A stretch of DNA of 31,700 nt from Oscillospiraceae bacterium. GTDB taxonomy: Bacteria > Bacillota_A > Clostridia > Oscillospirales > Oscillospiraceae. Location: the NCBI GenBank assembly GCA_017627975.1, contig JAGAFT010000127.1:1-31700 (forward strand). Direction: 5' to 3'. Under the pieces are notes generated by a model. The model worked only from the letters and a program-made list of their open reading frames with translations. It searched no databases and was not told the origin of the DNA. The position numbers were made by a program, and so were the translations under genes. Shown here in pieces: positions 7,720 through 15,795 of the stretch; the first letter of the stretch is position 1, and every line of letters begins with the position of its first letter.

Positions 7720-8874
7720 ATGAAAAAGCTTCTTTCGATCGCATTGATTCTCTGCCTGGTCCTGGCCCTGGCACCGATGGCGTTCGCGGATAACCCGGTT
7801 GTCAAAATCGGCGTGTTCGAGCCCCAGTCCGGTGACAACGGCGCCGGCGGCAAGCAGGAAGTCCTCGGTATGCAGTATGCAAACAAGCTGACCCCGACCG
7901 TTGAGATCGACGGCACAACCTATGATGTTCAGCTTGTCTACGCGGACAATGCCTCTTCCAATGACAAGGCCCCGACCGCGGCCCAGGATCTGATCTCCAA
8001 CGGCGTGTCCCTGGTGCTCGGCTCCTACGGCTCCGGCGTTTCCATCGCCGCAAGCGACACCTTTGCCAATGCCGGCGTCCCGGCCATCGGCGTTACCTGC
8101 ACCAACCCCCAGGTCACGGCTGACTGCGAAGTGTACTTCCGCATCTGCTTCCTGGATCCGTTCCAGGGCACCGTCCTGGCAAACTTTGCCAAGAGTGAGC
8201 TCGGCGCGACCAAGGCCTACTGCCTGGCCAAGCTCGGCGACGACTACTCCGGCGGCCTGTGCAACTTCTTCATCGATGCCTTCGGCAAAGACAACTGCGT
8301 GTATGAGCAGTTCCCGGAAGGCACCTCTGACTTCTCCACCTACATCACCAACGCACAGAACCAGGGCTGCGACGTCTTCTTCTCCCCGGTGAGCACCGAG
8401 GCCGCTGCCCAGATCATTGCCAAGGCTGACACCCAGGCTCTCGGCATGCCGATCCTGGCCGGCGACACCTGGGACTCCAACGTCATTCTGAATGCCGCGA
8501 AGGGCACCGATGTCCGGATCTGCGTCACCACCTTCTATCAGGAAGGCGCGGACGAAGAGTTTGACAAGGGCATCAAGGAGTGGATCAAGTCCGATGCCAC
8601 CGCACTGGCCAACAACGGCGGCAACGACGAGCTGGCTGCCGTGACGGTCATGGGCTATGACGCCTACTATGTCGCCCTCGAGGCCCTCAAGGCTGCAGGC
8701 TCCGTTGATCCGGAAGATGTCCTCGACGCCATTCCTTCCGTTGAGTATGTCGGCGTCACCGGCAACATCGCCTTTGACGACATCGGCGACGCCCTCCGTG
8801 ACAGCGCCTTCGTCAAGGAGTGCAACACCGAGACCGGTGTCTGGGACTTCGTCACTGTCGCCACGGTCGGCTGA
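7720..8874 (+). CDS. Branched-chain amino acid ABC transporter substrate-binding protein
   Basis: This LivJ/LivK-type periplasmic-binding-fold protein (Peripla_BP_6) captures extracellular amino acid for the LivHMGF permease encoded next. An N-terminal signal peptide (KK, then a hydrophobic stretch 4-21) ends at AFA-D, a signal peptidase I site around residue 23. The mature part opens with VVKIGVFEPQSGDNGAGGK, typical of the family. Unusually for a Gram-positive binding protein there is no lipobox: the only nearby cysteine, Cys12, is inside the hydrophobic core and preceded by Leu-Ile-Leu. ATG 7720 has a GGAGG site seven bases upstream. It is followed by a long intercistronic hairpin before livH, an arrangement often associated with higher expression of the binding protein than of the permease. 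Specificity for branched-chain amino acids is inferred from the family; related systems carry amides, urea or other compounds. Confidence 0.92.
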   Translation: MKKLLSIALILCLVLALAPMAFADNPVVKIGVFEPQSGDNGAGGKQEVLGMQYANKLTPTVEIDGTTYDVQLVYADNASSNDKAPTAAQDLISNGVSLVLGSYGSGVSIAASDTFANAGVPAIGVTCTNPQVTADCEVYFRICFLDPFQGTVLANFAKSELGATKAYCLAKLGDDYSGGLCNFFIDAFGKDNCVYEQFPEGTSDFSTYITNAQNQGCDVFFSPVSTEAAAQIIAKADTQALGMPILAGDTWDSNVILNAAKGTDVRICVTTFYQEGADEEFDKGIKEWIKSDATALANNGGNDELAAVTVMGYDAYYVALEALKAAGSVDPEDVLDAIPSVEYVGVTGNIAFDDIGDALRDSAFVKECNTETGVWDFVTVATVG

Positions 8875-8912
8875 TCCAAGCGTACAACCGATTCCGGCAA
8901 GTAAAAACAATA

Positions 8913-8953
8913 ACGAGTGGAGTGCGGAGCGTCTTGCTCCACACTCCATTCGT
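8913..8953 (+). promoter_or_regulatory. Intercistronic hairpin between the binding protein gene and livH
   Basis: An 18-step stem (8913-8930 with 8936-8953; one mismatch, one G-T wobble) surrounds a GTCTT loop. No T run follows. It may stabilise the upstream mRNA or attenuate read-through, giving more binding protein than permease. A smaller hairpin, GCTGC-TCGC-GCAGC, follows at 8971-8984. Confidence 0.75.
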
Positions 8954-9001
8954 GGTAAAATGCTCCGCAGGCTGCTCGCGCAGCATTCATCCAAATCGTA
9001 A

Positions 9002-9014
9002 GGAGGATTCCTCC
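9002..9014 (+). promoter_or_regulatory. Self-complementary ribosome binding site of livH
   Basis: GGAGG (9002-9006) is the Shine-Dalgarno sequence of livH, and CCTCC (9010-9014) immediately before its ATG is the perfect complement, three bases away. A hairpin here would hide the ribosome binding site. Confidence 0.5.
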
Positions 9015-9935
9015 ATGGCAAAGACCATATTGCCCTATATTATTTCGGGAATCTCGGTAGGCGGCCAGTATGCGCTGATTGCCATCGGTTATACGATGGT
9101 GTACGGTATTCTGCGTCTGATCAACTTCGCCCACGGCGATGTGTTCATGGTCGCGGGTCTGATGATGGTGTACATGGCAGCTTCGATGCCGCTTTATATC
9201 GCGATTCCGCTGATGATCGTTCTGACCGTGTTTCTCGGTTTCATGATCGAGCGTGTGGCCTACCGGCCCCTTCGCACGGCGCCGCGCATGTCCGTCATGA
9301 TTTCGGCCATCGGCGTCAGCTACCTGATCCAGAATCTCGCGCTGTACATTACCGGCGGCCTGAACAAGAACTATCCTTCGATCCCCTGGATCTCGGACCG
9401 GGTGACGGTCTTCGGAATGGAGACCTCGCGGGTCACCATCATCACACCGTTTCTCACCATTATCCTGGTGGTGCTGCTGGTTCAGCTGATCAACCACACG
9501 AAGATCGGCATGGCCATGCGCGCGGTGTCTCTGAACTTTGAAACCTCACAGCTGATGGGCATTCGCATTAACAATGTCATCTCCGCCACATTTATCATCG
9601 GCACCTTCCTGGCGGCGGTGGGCTCGATGCTGTTTTTCACAAACTATCCCGGCGTGGTGCCGACTTCGGGCGCAATGCCCGGCCTGAAAGCCTTCGTCGC
9701 GGCGGTGTTCGGCGGGATCGGCTCGATTCCCGGCGCGGTGATCGGCGCCTTCATCATCGGCATTGCCGAGAGCCTGATCAAGGGCCTGGACACGATTCTG
9801 ATCGTGAACGGAAGCATCACCGAGCAGATCGGCTTTGCCACCTTCTCGGACGCGTTCACCTTTGTCCTGCTGATCATTGTCCTGGTGTTCAAGCCGACGG
9901 GACTCTTCGGCGAGAAGACCACCGATAAGGTCTGA
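9015..9935 (+). CDS. livH: Branched-chain amino acid ABC transporter permease LivH
   Basis: This 306-residue inner permease subunit carries about eight hydrophobic segments along its length. Family marks include GGQYALIAIGYTMVYGILRLINFAHGD near the N-terminus and FGGIGSIPGAVIGAF in the C-terminal half, the conserved EAA-like region contacting the ATPases. It pairs with LivM to form the translocation path. The start is ATG 9015, preceded by AGGAGG at 9001-9006. It lies second in the five-gene operon, 15 bases ahead of livM. The frame is also open upstream of 9015 but without homology to the family. Confidence 0.95.
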   Translation: MAKTILPYIISGISVGGQYALIAIGYTMVYGILRLINFAHGDVFMVAGLMMVYMAASMPLYIAIPLMIVLTVFLGFMIERVAYRPLRTAPRMSVMISAIGVSYLIQNLALYITGGLNKNYPSIPWISDRVTVFGMETSRVTIITPFLTIILVVLLVQLINHTKIGMAMRAVSLNFETSQLMGIRINNVISATFIIGTFLAAVGSMLFFTNYPGVVPTSGAMPGLKAFVAAVFGGIGSIPGAVIGAFIIGIAESLIKGLDTILIVNGSITEQIGFATFSDAFTFVLLIIVLVFKPTGLFGEKTTDKV

Positions 9936-9950
9936 GGGGAGGCGAGTGAA

Positions 9951-11117
9951 GTGAAAACGTTAAACGAATCCCACGGCAGCCGGAAGTCTTCCTGGCTTTC
10001 TCTTCTCCTGGTGCTGGTCTTCCTCGCGATCGTGTTCCTCCTGGACCAGAATATCAAGCCCACAAACAAGATGTACATGCTCCTGACGGTGCTGCAGAAG
10101 GGCTCGGTCTATGCCCTGGCCGCCGTGTCCATGAATCTGCTCAACGGCTATACGGGACTGTTCTCCCTGGGCCATGCGGGCTTCATGCTGATCGGCGCTT
10201 ATACCTATGCGATTTTTACGATCCCGTCCTCCGCGCGGGATACGGTGTATCAGTACTTTGACGCGGCGATCCGCTTCTCCTTCCCAGAGACCTTCTCCAA
10301 CGTCATGGGACCTGCCGGAACCGCGCTCGGCGTGCTGACGGCGGTGATCCTGGCGGGTTTGGTCGCGGCGTTCTTTGCGTATCTGATCGGCCTTCCGGTA
10401 CTGCGTCTGAAGTCGGACTATCTGGCCATTGCGACGCTGGGCTTTGCCGAGATTATCCGTGCGGTGTTCCAGTGGCAGAAGCTTGGTCCGGTCACCAACG
10501 GCTCGAACCTGCTCAAGAGCTTTGCGCGTACCAGCAAGTTCAAGCTCGAGGTCGGCGATACCAAGATTGTTCTATCGACCTTTGTCCCGGTCCTGATTGC
10601 GACGGTTTCCATCATCATCATCGTGAAGCTTGTCAACTCCACCTACGGCCGCGCCTTCAAGTCGATCCGCGACGACGAGGTTGCCGCCGAGGCCATGGGC
10701 ATCAACCTTGCAAAGCACAAGATGATCTCCTTCACGGTAAGCTCCTTCTTCGCCGGCGTATCCGGCGCCATGATGGCAATGGTGCTCTCCATCGCCCAGG
10801 CGAGCAACTTCAAGTCTGCCATGACCTATGAGATCCTGCTGATGGTGGTGCTGGGCGGAATCGGCTCCATCTCCGGCTCGGTCATCGGCTCGTTCCTCTT
10901 TGTGGCGGCCTCCGAGTGGTGGCTGCGCGGTCTGGATTCGGGGACTTTCCTCGGCATCAACGCGCCCGGCATTTTCCGCAACGGATTCCGTCTGGTCGTC
11001 TTTTCCGTCATCATCATGATCGTGGTGCTTTTCTTCCGTCAGGGCATCATGGGTGAAAGAGAGATCTCGGACCTGTTCCGCGACCGAAAGAAAAAGGCAA
11101 AGGGGGCAGCGAAATGA
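9951..11117 (+). CDS. livM: Branched-chain amino acid ABC transporter permease LivM
   Basis: This second permease subunit has 388 residues. It has a basic N-terminal tail, a first membrane segment at about 15-32 and then a series of hydrophobic segments. Family marks are NLLNGYTGLFSLGHAGF (around 60-75), LRLKSDYLAIATLGFAEI, and LGGIGSISGSVIGSF towards the C-terminus. The C-terminus is strongly basic (RDRKKKAKGAAK), as expected for a cytoplasmic tail. Translation starts at GTG 9951, eight bases after GGAGG (9938-9942). Its stop overlaps the livG start by four bases (ATGA), indicating translational coupling. Confidence 0.94.
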   Translation: MKTLNESHGSRKSSWLSLLLVLVFLAIVFLLDQNIKPTNKMYMLLTVLQKGSVYALAAVSMNLLNGYTGLFSLGHAGFMLIGAYTYAIFTIPSSARDTVYQYFDAAIRFSFPETFSNVMGPAGTALGVLTAVILAGLVAAFFAYLIGLPVLRLKSDYLAIATLGFAEIIRAVFQWQKLGPVTNGSNLLKSFARTSKFKLEVGDTKIVLSTFVPVLIATVSIIIIVKLVNSTYGRAFKSIRDDEVAAEAMGINLAKHKMISFTVSSFFAGVSGAMMAMVLSIAQASNFKSAMTYEILLMVVLGGIGSISGSVIGSFLFVAASEWWLRGLDSGTFLGINAPGIFRNGFRLVVFSVIIMIVVLFFRQGIMGEREISDLFRDRKKKAKGAAK

Positions 11118-11965
11118 GAAAAGACAAGCCCTGCGTCCTCAAGGTCGAGGATGTCACGATGCAGTTCGGCGGCGTGGTTGCCGTGAACAACTTCAGCATG
11201 GAAGAATACGAGGGTGAGATTGTCGCCATCATCGGCCCGAACGGCGCCGGCAAGACGACGGCCTTCAACGTCATTACGGGCGTCTATGCGCCCACCAACG
11301 GCCGCGTCACCTTCAACGGCGAGCGCGTGATCGAGAATTTCCCGCGCGGCAAGATGAAAAAGGCCTATCTCGGTCAGAACGCCGGCAAGTACACCGAGCA
11401 TCTTGAACCGACGCCGGACAAGCTGACGGCCCTCGGCATGGCCCGCACCTTCCAGAACATCCGTCTGTGGAAGAGCATGACCGTGTTTGAAAATGTCCTG
11501 ATCGCAAAGCACCTGAAGCGGACAAGCAACGTCTTTTCTGCCACCTTCGGCCTAAACCGCCTGGAGGAGCAGATGCAGCGGGAAGAAGCCGACGCGCTGA
11601 TCGAGACAGTGGGCCTTGCCGATGTGAGGGACGAACTTGCAACCAGCCTGCCCTACGGCAAGCAGCGCCGCCTGGAGATCGCCCGTGCCCTCGCCACGGA
11701 GCCGAAGCTTCTGCTACTGGATGAACCGGCGGCCGGAATGAACCCGCAGGAGACGGTGGAGCTCACCAGGTTTATCGGTGAGATCCGGGACCAGTTCCAT
11801 GTCAGCATCCTGCTCATCGAGCACCATATGGATCTCGTCATGGATATCTCCGAGCGGATCTACGTTCTGGACTTCGGCAGCATGATTGCCAGCGGCACAC
11901 CGGCCGAGATCCAGCAGAACGAAAAGGTTATTGACGCATACCTGGGGGTGACGGACGATGCTTGA
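11114..11965 (+). CDS. livG: Branched-chain amino acid ABC transporter ATPase LivG
   Basis: This 283-residue nucleotide-binding subunit energises transport. Walker A is GPNGAGKT (41-48), the Q-loop is in ARTFQNIRLW, the signature is the LivG-type LPYGKQRRLEIARAL, Walker B is LLLLDEPAAGMNP and the switch histidine is in LIEHHMD. Between Walker A and the Q-loop there is an insertion of about 25 residues (VIENFPRGKMKKAYLGQNAG onward) compared with shorter family members. It overlaps livM by four bases and livF by eight. Confidence 0.95.
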   Translation: MRKDKPCVLKVEDVTMQFGGVVAVNNFSMEEYEGEIVAIIGPNGAGKTTAFNVITGVYAPTNGRVTFNGERVIENFPRGKMKKAYLGQNAGKYTEHLEPTPDKLTALGMARTFQNIRLWKSMTVFENVLIAKHLKRTSNVFSATFGLNRLEEQMQREEADALIETVGLADVRDELATSLPYGKQRRLEIARALATEPKLLLLDEPAAGMNPQETVELTRFIGEIRDQFHVSILLIEHHMDLVMDISERIYVLDFGSMIASGTPAEIQQNEKVIDAYLGVTDDA

Positions 11966-12662
11966 AGTAAAAGACCTGCACGTATCTTACGGCGGCATCC
12001 GCGCCCTGCGCGGTGTGAATCTCGAAGTCCCCGACGGGAAGATTGTCACGCTGATCGGGGCCAACGGCGCCGGGAAATCGACGCTTCTTCGTACCATCTC
12101 CGGCCTCGTGAAGGCGGAGAGCGGGTCAATCACCTATGATGGGAAAGAGCTTCTCGGCATGCCCATCAACAAGATCCTGGAACTGGGCATTGCCCAGGTT
12201 CCGGAGGGACGCCGCGTGTTCACCAATCTCTCGGTTCTGGAGAACCTGAAGATCGGCGCGTACCTGCGCAGGGACAAGGCGGGAATCCAAAAGGACATTG
12301 AATGGGTCTACGAGTTGTTTCCGCGGCTGCAGGAGCGCTCCTGGCAGATGGCCGGAACCCTCTCCGGCGGGGAACAGCAGATGCTGGCGGTGGGCCGCGC
12401 GCTAATGAGCCGCCCAAAGCTCATGATGATGGATGAGCCATCCCTCGGCCTTGCCCCGCTGGTGGTAAAGGGTATTTTTGAGATCATCCGGGAGATTAAC
12501 CGCCAGGGCGTCACGGTCCTGCTGATCGAGCAGAACGCGAACATGGCCCTGAAAACGGCGGACCTGGCTTACGTTCTGGAGACGGGAGAGATCACCCTTC
12601 ACGGGACAGGGGCGGAGCTGCTCACCAACGAAGCGGTCAAGCGCGCCTATCTGGGCGAATAA
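11958..12662 (+). CDS. livF: Branched-chain amino acid ABC transporter ATPase LivF
   Basis: This 234-residue second ATPase subunit forms a heterodimer with LivG. Walker A is GANGAGKS (34-41), the LivF hallmark VPEGRRVFTNLSVLENL lies in the Q-loop region, the signature is LSGGEQQMLAVGRAL, Walker B is LMMMDEPSLGLAP and the switch is LLIEQN. Its length is typical of LivF. It is the last gene of the operon and is followed by a hairpin terminator. Confidence 0.96.
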   Translation: MLEVKDLHVSYGGIRALRGVNLEVPDGKIVTLIGANGAGKSTLLRTISGLVKAESGSITYDGKELLGMPINKILELGIAQVPEGRRVFTNLSVLENLKIGAYLRRDKAGIQKDIEWVYELFPRLQERSWQMAGTLSGGEQQMLAVGRALMSRPKLMMMDEPSLGLAPLVVKGIFEIIREINRQGVTVLLIEQNANMALKTADLAYVLETGEITLHGTGAELLTNEAVKRAYLGE

Positions 12663-12702
12663 AAGAATTAAAATAAACATAATGGGGTCAGATCAACCCA
12701 TG

Positions 12703-12747
12703 GGAAAACGAGCAGGAAAAGAGATTCCGGGCTTGTTTTCCTTTTTC
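12703..12747 (+). terminator. Terminator of the liv operon
   Basis: GGAAAACGAGC (12703-12713) pairs with GCTTGTTTTCC (12731-12741), ten Watson-Crick pairs and one G-T, followed directly by TTTTTC. Confidence 0.8.
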
Positions 12748-12753
12748 TTAGTC

Positions 12754-12782
12754 TTGACTATGCCACGATTCAATGCTACAAT
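12754..12782 (+). promoter_or_regulatory. Promoter of the cyclic-nucleotide-binding-domain gene pair
   Basis: TTGACT at 12754-12759, 17 bases, and TACAAT at 12777-12782, 50 bases upstream of the first gene. Confidence 0.8.
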
Positions 12783-12832
12783 AACATGCGGTTATTTATA
12801 CAAATATATCAGTTTTACAGGAGGAAATTGAT

Positions 12833-13309
12833 ATGAATATCAAATCATTTGGCAAGGGTGCGGTCATCTTCCGTCAGGGGGACGCCGGTGACTGCATGTA
12901 TGATATTCAATCCGGCAGAGTCGGCATTTTTGATCATTATGGCGAGCCGGATGAGAAAAAGATTGCAGAGCTTTACGTCGATCAGATCTTCGGGGAAATG
13001 GGCCTGCTGGATCACGCTCCGCGCTCGGCGACGGCTGTCGCGCTGACGAATGAGACCGTGGTATCGGTGATCTCGGAGGAAGAGTTCTACGAGTACTTTG
13101 AGAAGGCGCCGGCAAAGGTCCTTGTCCTGATGCAGCAGATGTGCAACCGGTTGCGCCGCACATCGAAGGATTATCTGGAAGCCTGCCGCACGGTGCACGA
13201 TACCGTGGCCGCCGAGAAGACCGGCGGGAAGAAGAGCGGCGGTTTGCTTGCCAGCCTGCAGAAGCTCTGTGCGGCCTATAAAGGCTACAACTACTATGCG
13301 CATAACTGA
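12833..13309 (+). CDS. Stand-alone cyclic-nucleotide-binding-domain protein 1
   Basis: The 158-residue product is almost entirely one cNMP-binding domain of the CRP/PKA-regulatory type. It has the N-terminal FGKGAVIFRQGD strand pair, a central GEMGLLDHAPRSATAVAL phosphate-binding cassette with the conserved Glu and Arg, and C-terminal helices (about 100-125). No helix-turn-helix, kinase or other output domain follows; the tail (125-158) is short, basic and Gly-rich. It should therefore act by binding a partner, or by sensing without direct DNA contact. GGAGG precedes ATG 12833. A paralogue lies 17 bases downstream on the same transcript. The ligand is unknown, since many Clostridia lack classical cAMP signalling. 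Confidence 0.85.
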   Translation: MNIKSFGKGAVIFRQGDAGDCMYDIQSGRVGIFDHYGEPDEKKIAELYVDQIFGEMGLLDHAPRSATAVALTNETVVSVISEEEFYEYFEKAPAKVLVLMQQMCNRLRRTSKDYLEACRTVHDTVAAEKTGGKKSGGLLASLQKLCAAYKGYNYYAHN

Positions 13310-13326
13310 CGGAAGGGGGAAGAACA

Positions 13327-13785
13327 ATGAATACCTTGGTTTTCAAGAAAGGTGACGTTATTTTCCGGCAGGGGGAGTTCCACTCAGTGATGTATGAAAT
13401 CGCGAAGGGTACAGTCGGCGTCTTTGCCGATTACGAGACGGAGCAGGTTCACCAGCTTGCCGAACTCAAAGCCGGCGACTTTCTCGGCGAGATGGGCATG
13501 ATCGAGGTGTATCCCCGCTCCGCGACGGCCGTGGCGCTGGAAGACGACACGGCGCTCAATGAGATCGGCGATCAGGAACTGAACGAATATTTCAAGGACA
13601 AGCCCGAACAGCTCCTGAAGATCATGAAACAGATCAGCGCGCGTATTCGTGAGGTCGACCGGAAGTACCTCAATGCCTGCCGTGTTGCCTTTGAAAATGC
13701 CAGCGCGGAAATGAGCGGCGCCGAAAAGAGCGAGCAGCTCAAAAAAGAGATGGATGCCCTCTACGAGGAATACGAAAATCTCTGA
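13327..13785 (+). CDS. Stand-alone cyclic-nucleotide-binding-domain protein 2
   Basis: This 152-residue paralogue of the preceding gene has the same order of elements: FKKGDVIFRQGE, GEMGMIEVYPRSATAVAL and a helical region. Its C-terminus differs, being a charged, probably coiled helix (about 125-152, EKSEQLKKEMDALYEEYENL) that could mediate dimerisation or partner binding. The Glu and Arg of the phosphate-binding cassette are kept, so nucleotide binding is plausible. No DNA-binding domain is present. AAGGGGGAAGA lies just upstream of ATG 13327. The pair looks like a tandem duplication, possibly forming a heterodimer. Confidence 0.85.
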   Translation: MNTLVFKKGDVIFRQGEFHSVMYEIAKGTVGVFADYETEQVHQLAELKAGDFLGEMGMIEVYPRSATAVALEDDTALNEIGDQELNEYFKDKPEQLLKIMKQISARIREVDRKYLNACRVAFENASAEMSGAEKSEQLKKEMDALYEEYENL

Positions 13786-13798
13786 TCATCCCGTTTTC

Positions 13799-13825
13799 AA
13801 TCCCCACTCAAACAGAGTGGGGATT
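13799..13825 (+). terminator. Terminator after the cNMP-binding-domain pair
   Basis: The 11-pair perfect stem AATCCCCACTC (13799-13809) / GAGTGGGGATT (13815-13825) has an AAACA loop and is followed by TCGTTCGT, a weak T-rich tail. Confidence 0.8.
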
Positions 13826-13851
13826 TCGTTCGTGACGACTGATTTCCCGGT

Positions 13852-13880
13852 TTGACAAGTCATCTAAAAGGTGGTACACT
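13852..13880 (+). promoter_or_regulatory. Promoter of tsaE-tsaB
   Basis: TTGACA at 13852-13857, 17 bases, and TACACT at 13875-13880, 34 bases before the tsaE start. Confidence 0.8.
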
Positions 13881-13914
13881 ACCTTGAAAAACCCAGAGAC
13901 AGAAAGCGGATCGT

Positions 13915-14340
13915 ATGAAAGAAATCATTACGCATCATGAACACGAGACAGAAGCCTTCGGCCGGGAGCTTGCAAAGCAAATCTCCGCCCCCGCCGTTCT
14001 CTGCCTGTACGGAGAGCTCGGAGCGGGGAAGACCGCTCTGGTGAGAGGGCTTGCGGAAGGAATGGGACTGGACTGTACGGTCTCCAGCCCGACCTTTACC
14101 ATCGTGAACGAATACCTCGGCGAGAGGGAACTGATCCATTTTGACATGTATCGCCTCAATGGCGCGGACGAGCTGTTTGACATCGGCTGGGAGGATTATC
14201 TCCGGCGAAACGCCATCCTGGCAGTCGAATGGAGCGAGAATGTAGAAGACGCCTTCGACGGAAGCGAGATCCGGATTCGCTTTGAAAAGCTTTCGGATCA
14301 CGAGCGCCGGATTACGGTGGAAGGGGGAGACCTATGCTGA
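13915..14340 (+). CDS. tsaE: tRNA t6A biosynthesis ATPase TsaE
   Basis: TsaE is the small ATPase that drives turnover of the TsaB-TsaD complex making N6-threonylcarbamoyladenosine at position 37 of ANN-decoding tRNAs. In 141 residues it shows Walker A GELGAGKT (33-40), SPTFTIVNEY, HFDMYRL and VEWSE, the standard family blocks. The ribosome binding site is weak (GAAAGCGGA region). Its end overlaps the tsaB start by seven bases, so the two are translationally coupled. tsaD and rimI, often in the same operon, are not here. Confidence 0.94.
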   Translation: MKEIITHHEHETEAFGRELAKQISAPAVLCLYGELGAGKTALVRGLAEGMGLDCTVSSPTFTIVNEYLGERELIHFDMYRLNGADELFDIGWEDYLRRNAILAVEWSENVEDAFDGSEIRIRFEKLSDHERRITVEGGDLC

Positions 14341-15035
14341 CCCTTGCATTTGAATCCTCTGCGAAAGCCGCATCCGCGGCACTGTGCGAAGACGGCCGGC
14401 TGATCAGCGAGGTGATCCAGTGCAGCGGTCTGACCCACAGCCGGACACTTCTGCCGATGGCGGAAGATCTGCTGAAAAACGCCGGAACCGGGATGAAGCA
14501 GATCGACTGCTTCGCGGTGGCGCAGGGCCCCGGCTCGTTCACCGGCATCCGGATCGGCATCGCGACGGTAAAGGGCCTGGCCTGGGCTGCGGAGAAGCCC
14601 TGCGTCGGCGTTTCGACCCTGGCGGCGATGGCCTGGAACGGTGTCGCGGCCGGAGGGCTTGTCTGTGCCGTGATGGACGCCCGGCGTTCCGAGGTCTATA
14701 ACGCACTTTTCCGGATCGAGGGGGGGAGACCTGTCCGACTTTGCCCGGACCGGGCGATCCCGCTTTCCGTGCTGACCGAAGAGCTGCGCAGTATGGGCGA
14801 AGCGCCCTTCCTGGTGGGGGACGGCACAGAGCTGGCCGTCGGCTTTTTCCGCGAGCAGGGACTGGACTTCCGCATGCCACCTGAAAACCTCCGCTGGCAG
14901 AACGCCTGGGGCGTGGCCATGGAGGCTGCGGGGCAGAAGCCCGGCACCTCACAGGAGCTTCTGCCGGTGTATCTCCGCCTTTCCCAGGCCGAGCGCGAGC
15001 GCCAGGCCCGCCTGAACCGGGAAAACAATCCGTAA
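14334..15035 (+). CDS. tsaB: tRNA t6A biosynthesis protein TsaB
   Basis: TsaB is the inactive-paralogue scaffold that dimerises with TsaD in t6A synthesis. The 233-residue product has the N-terminal ASKHA strand LTLAFESSAKAASAAL, a THSRTLLPM block and the family hallmark GPGSFTGIRIG around 65-75, followed by VSTLAAMA and VMDARRSEVY. It lacks the metal-binding histidines of TsaD, as expected. It overlaps tsaE by seven bases and is 53 bases from upp, with a small hairpin between. Confidence 0.93.
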   Translation: MLTLAFESSAKAASAALCEDGRLISEVIQCSGLTHSRTLLPMAEDLLKNAGTGMKQIDCFAVAQGPGSFTGIRIGIATVKGLAWAAEKPCVGVSTLAAMAWNGVAAGGLVCAVMDARRSEVYNALFRIEGGRPVRLCPDRAIPLSVLTEELRSMGEAPFLVGDGTELAVGFFREQGLDFRMPPENLRWQNAWGVAMEAAGQKPGTSQELLPVYLRLSQAERERQARLNRENNP

Positions 15036-15039
15036 ATTC

Positions 15040-15067
15040 CCTGCCGATCCATCCACGAGGCAGGTTT
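15040..15067 (+). terminator. Weak hairpin between tsaB and upp
   Basis: CCTGCC (15040-15045) pairs with GGCAGG (15059-15064) and is followed by TTTAATT. The stem is short, so it may only partly separate tsaB and upp transcription. Confidence 0.45.
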
Positions 15068-15088
15068 AATTGAAAAGGAGTTTGGACC

Positions 15089-15718
15089 ATGAGCAATGTT
15101 TGCGTATTCGATCATCCCCTGATTCAGCACAAGCTGTCCATTCTGCGCGATAAAAACACCAGTGTGAAGGAATTCCGTGAGATCATTTCCGAAATTGCCA
15201 TGCTGATGTGCTATGAAGCGACCAGAGATCTCCCCCTGGAGCCGGTCGAGGTCGAAACACCCGTTGCCGTGGCACACTGCAAACGCATCTCCGGCAAGAA
15301 GCTGGCGGTCGTCCCGATCCTCCGTGCCGGTCTCGGCATGGTGGACGGCATGGTCAGCATGATGCCCAACGTCAAGGTCGGACACATCGGCCTGTTCCGC
15401 GACCCCGAGACCCTGGAGCCGGTAAAGTACTATTTCAAGATGCCGCCCGATATCAAAGAGCGCGACGCCATCGTGGTGGACCCGATGCTCGCCACCGGCG
15501 GCAGCGCGTCCGCGGCAATCTCCTTCCTGAAGGAAGCGGGGGTCCGGCACATCAAGCTGATGAGCATCATCGGCGCGCCGGAGGGCGTGAAGAAGATGCA
15601 GGAGGATCATCCGGATGTCGACATCTTTGTCGCCGCCTTGGACGACCACCTGAATGATCACGGCTACATTGTCCCCGGCCTCGGCGATGCCGGTGACAGA
15701 ATCTTCGGTACGAAGTAA
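15089..15718 (+). CDS. upp: Uracil phosphoribosyltransferase
   Basis: This pyrimidine-salvage enzyme makes UMP from uracil and PRPP. The 209-residue length is exactly typical. Visible marks are the N-terminal [29 protein letters not shown], the PRPP-binding loop [12 protein letters not shown] (around 130-141) and the uracil-binding [13 protein letters not shown] at the C-terminus. AAAGGAG lies upstream of ATG 15089. It is followed by a 13-pair GC hairpin. Confidence 0.97.
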   Translation: MSNVCVFDHPLIQHKLSILRDKNTSVKEFREIISEIAMLMCYEATRDLPLEPVEVETPVAVAHCKRISGKKLAVVPILRAGLGMVDGMVSMMPNVKVGHIGLFRDPETLEPVKYYFKMPPDIKERDAIVVDPMLATGGSASAAISFLKEAGVRHIKLMSIIGAPEGVKKMQEDHPDVDIFVAALDDHLNDHGYIVPGLGDAGDRIFGTK

Positions 15719-15740
15719 GACACAGGAGAAAAATTGACAC

Positions 15741-15770
15741 CGGGCGGCGGCAGCTGTCTGCCGCCGCCCG
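15741..15770 (+). terminator. 13-pair GC hairpin between upp and the sortase gene
   Basis: CGGGCGGCGGCAG (15741-15753) and its exact complement (15758-15770) flank a CTGT loop. No T run follows, so it is either an inefficient terminator or an mRNA structure in the sortase leader, ending 25 bases before its start. Confidence 0.6.
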
Positions 15771-15795
15771 AACCATTGACAGGGAGCTGACGAAA

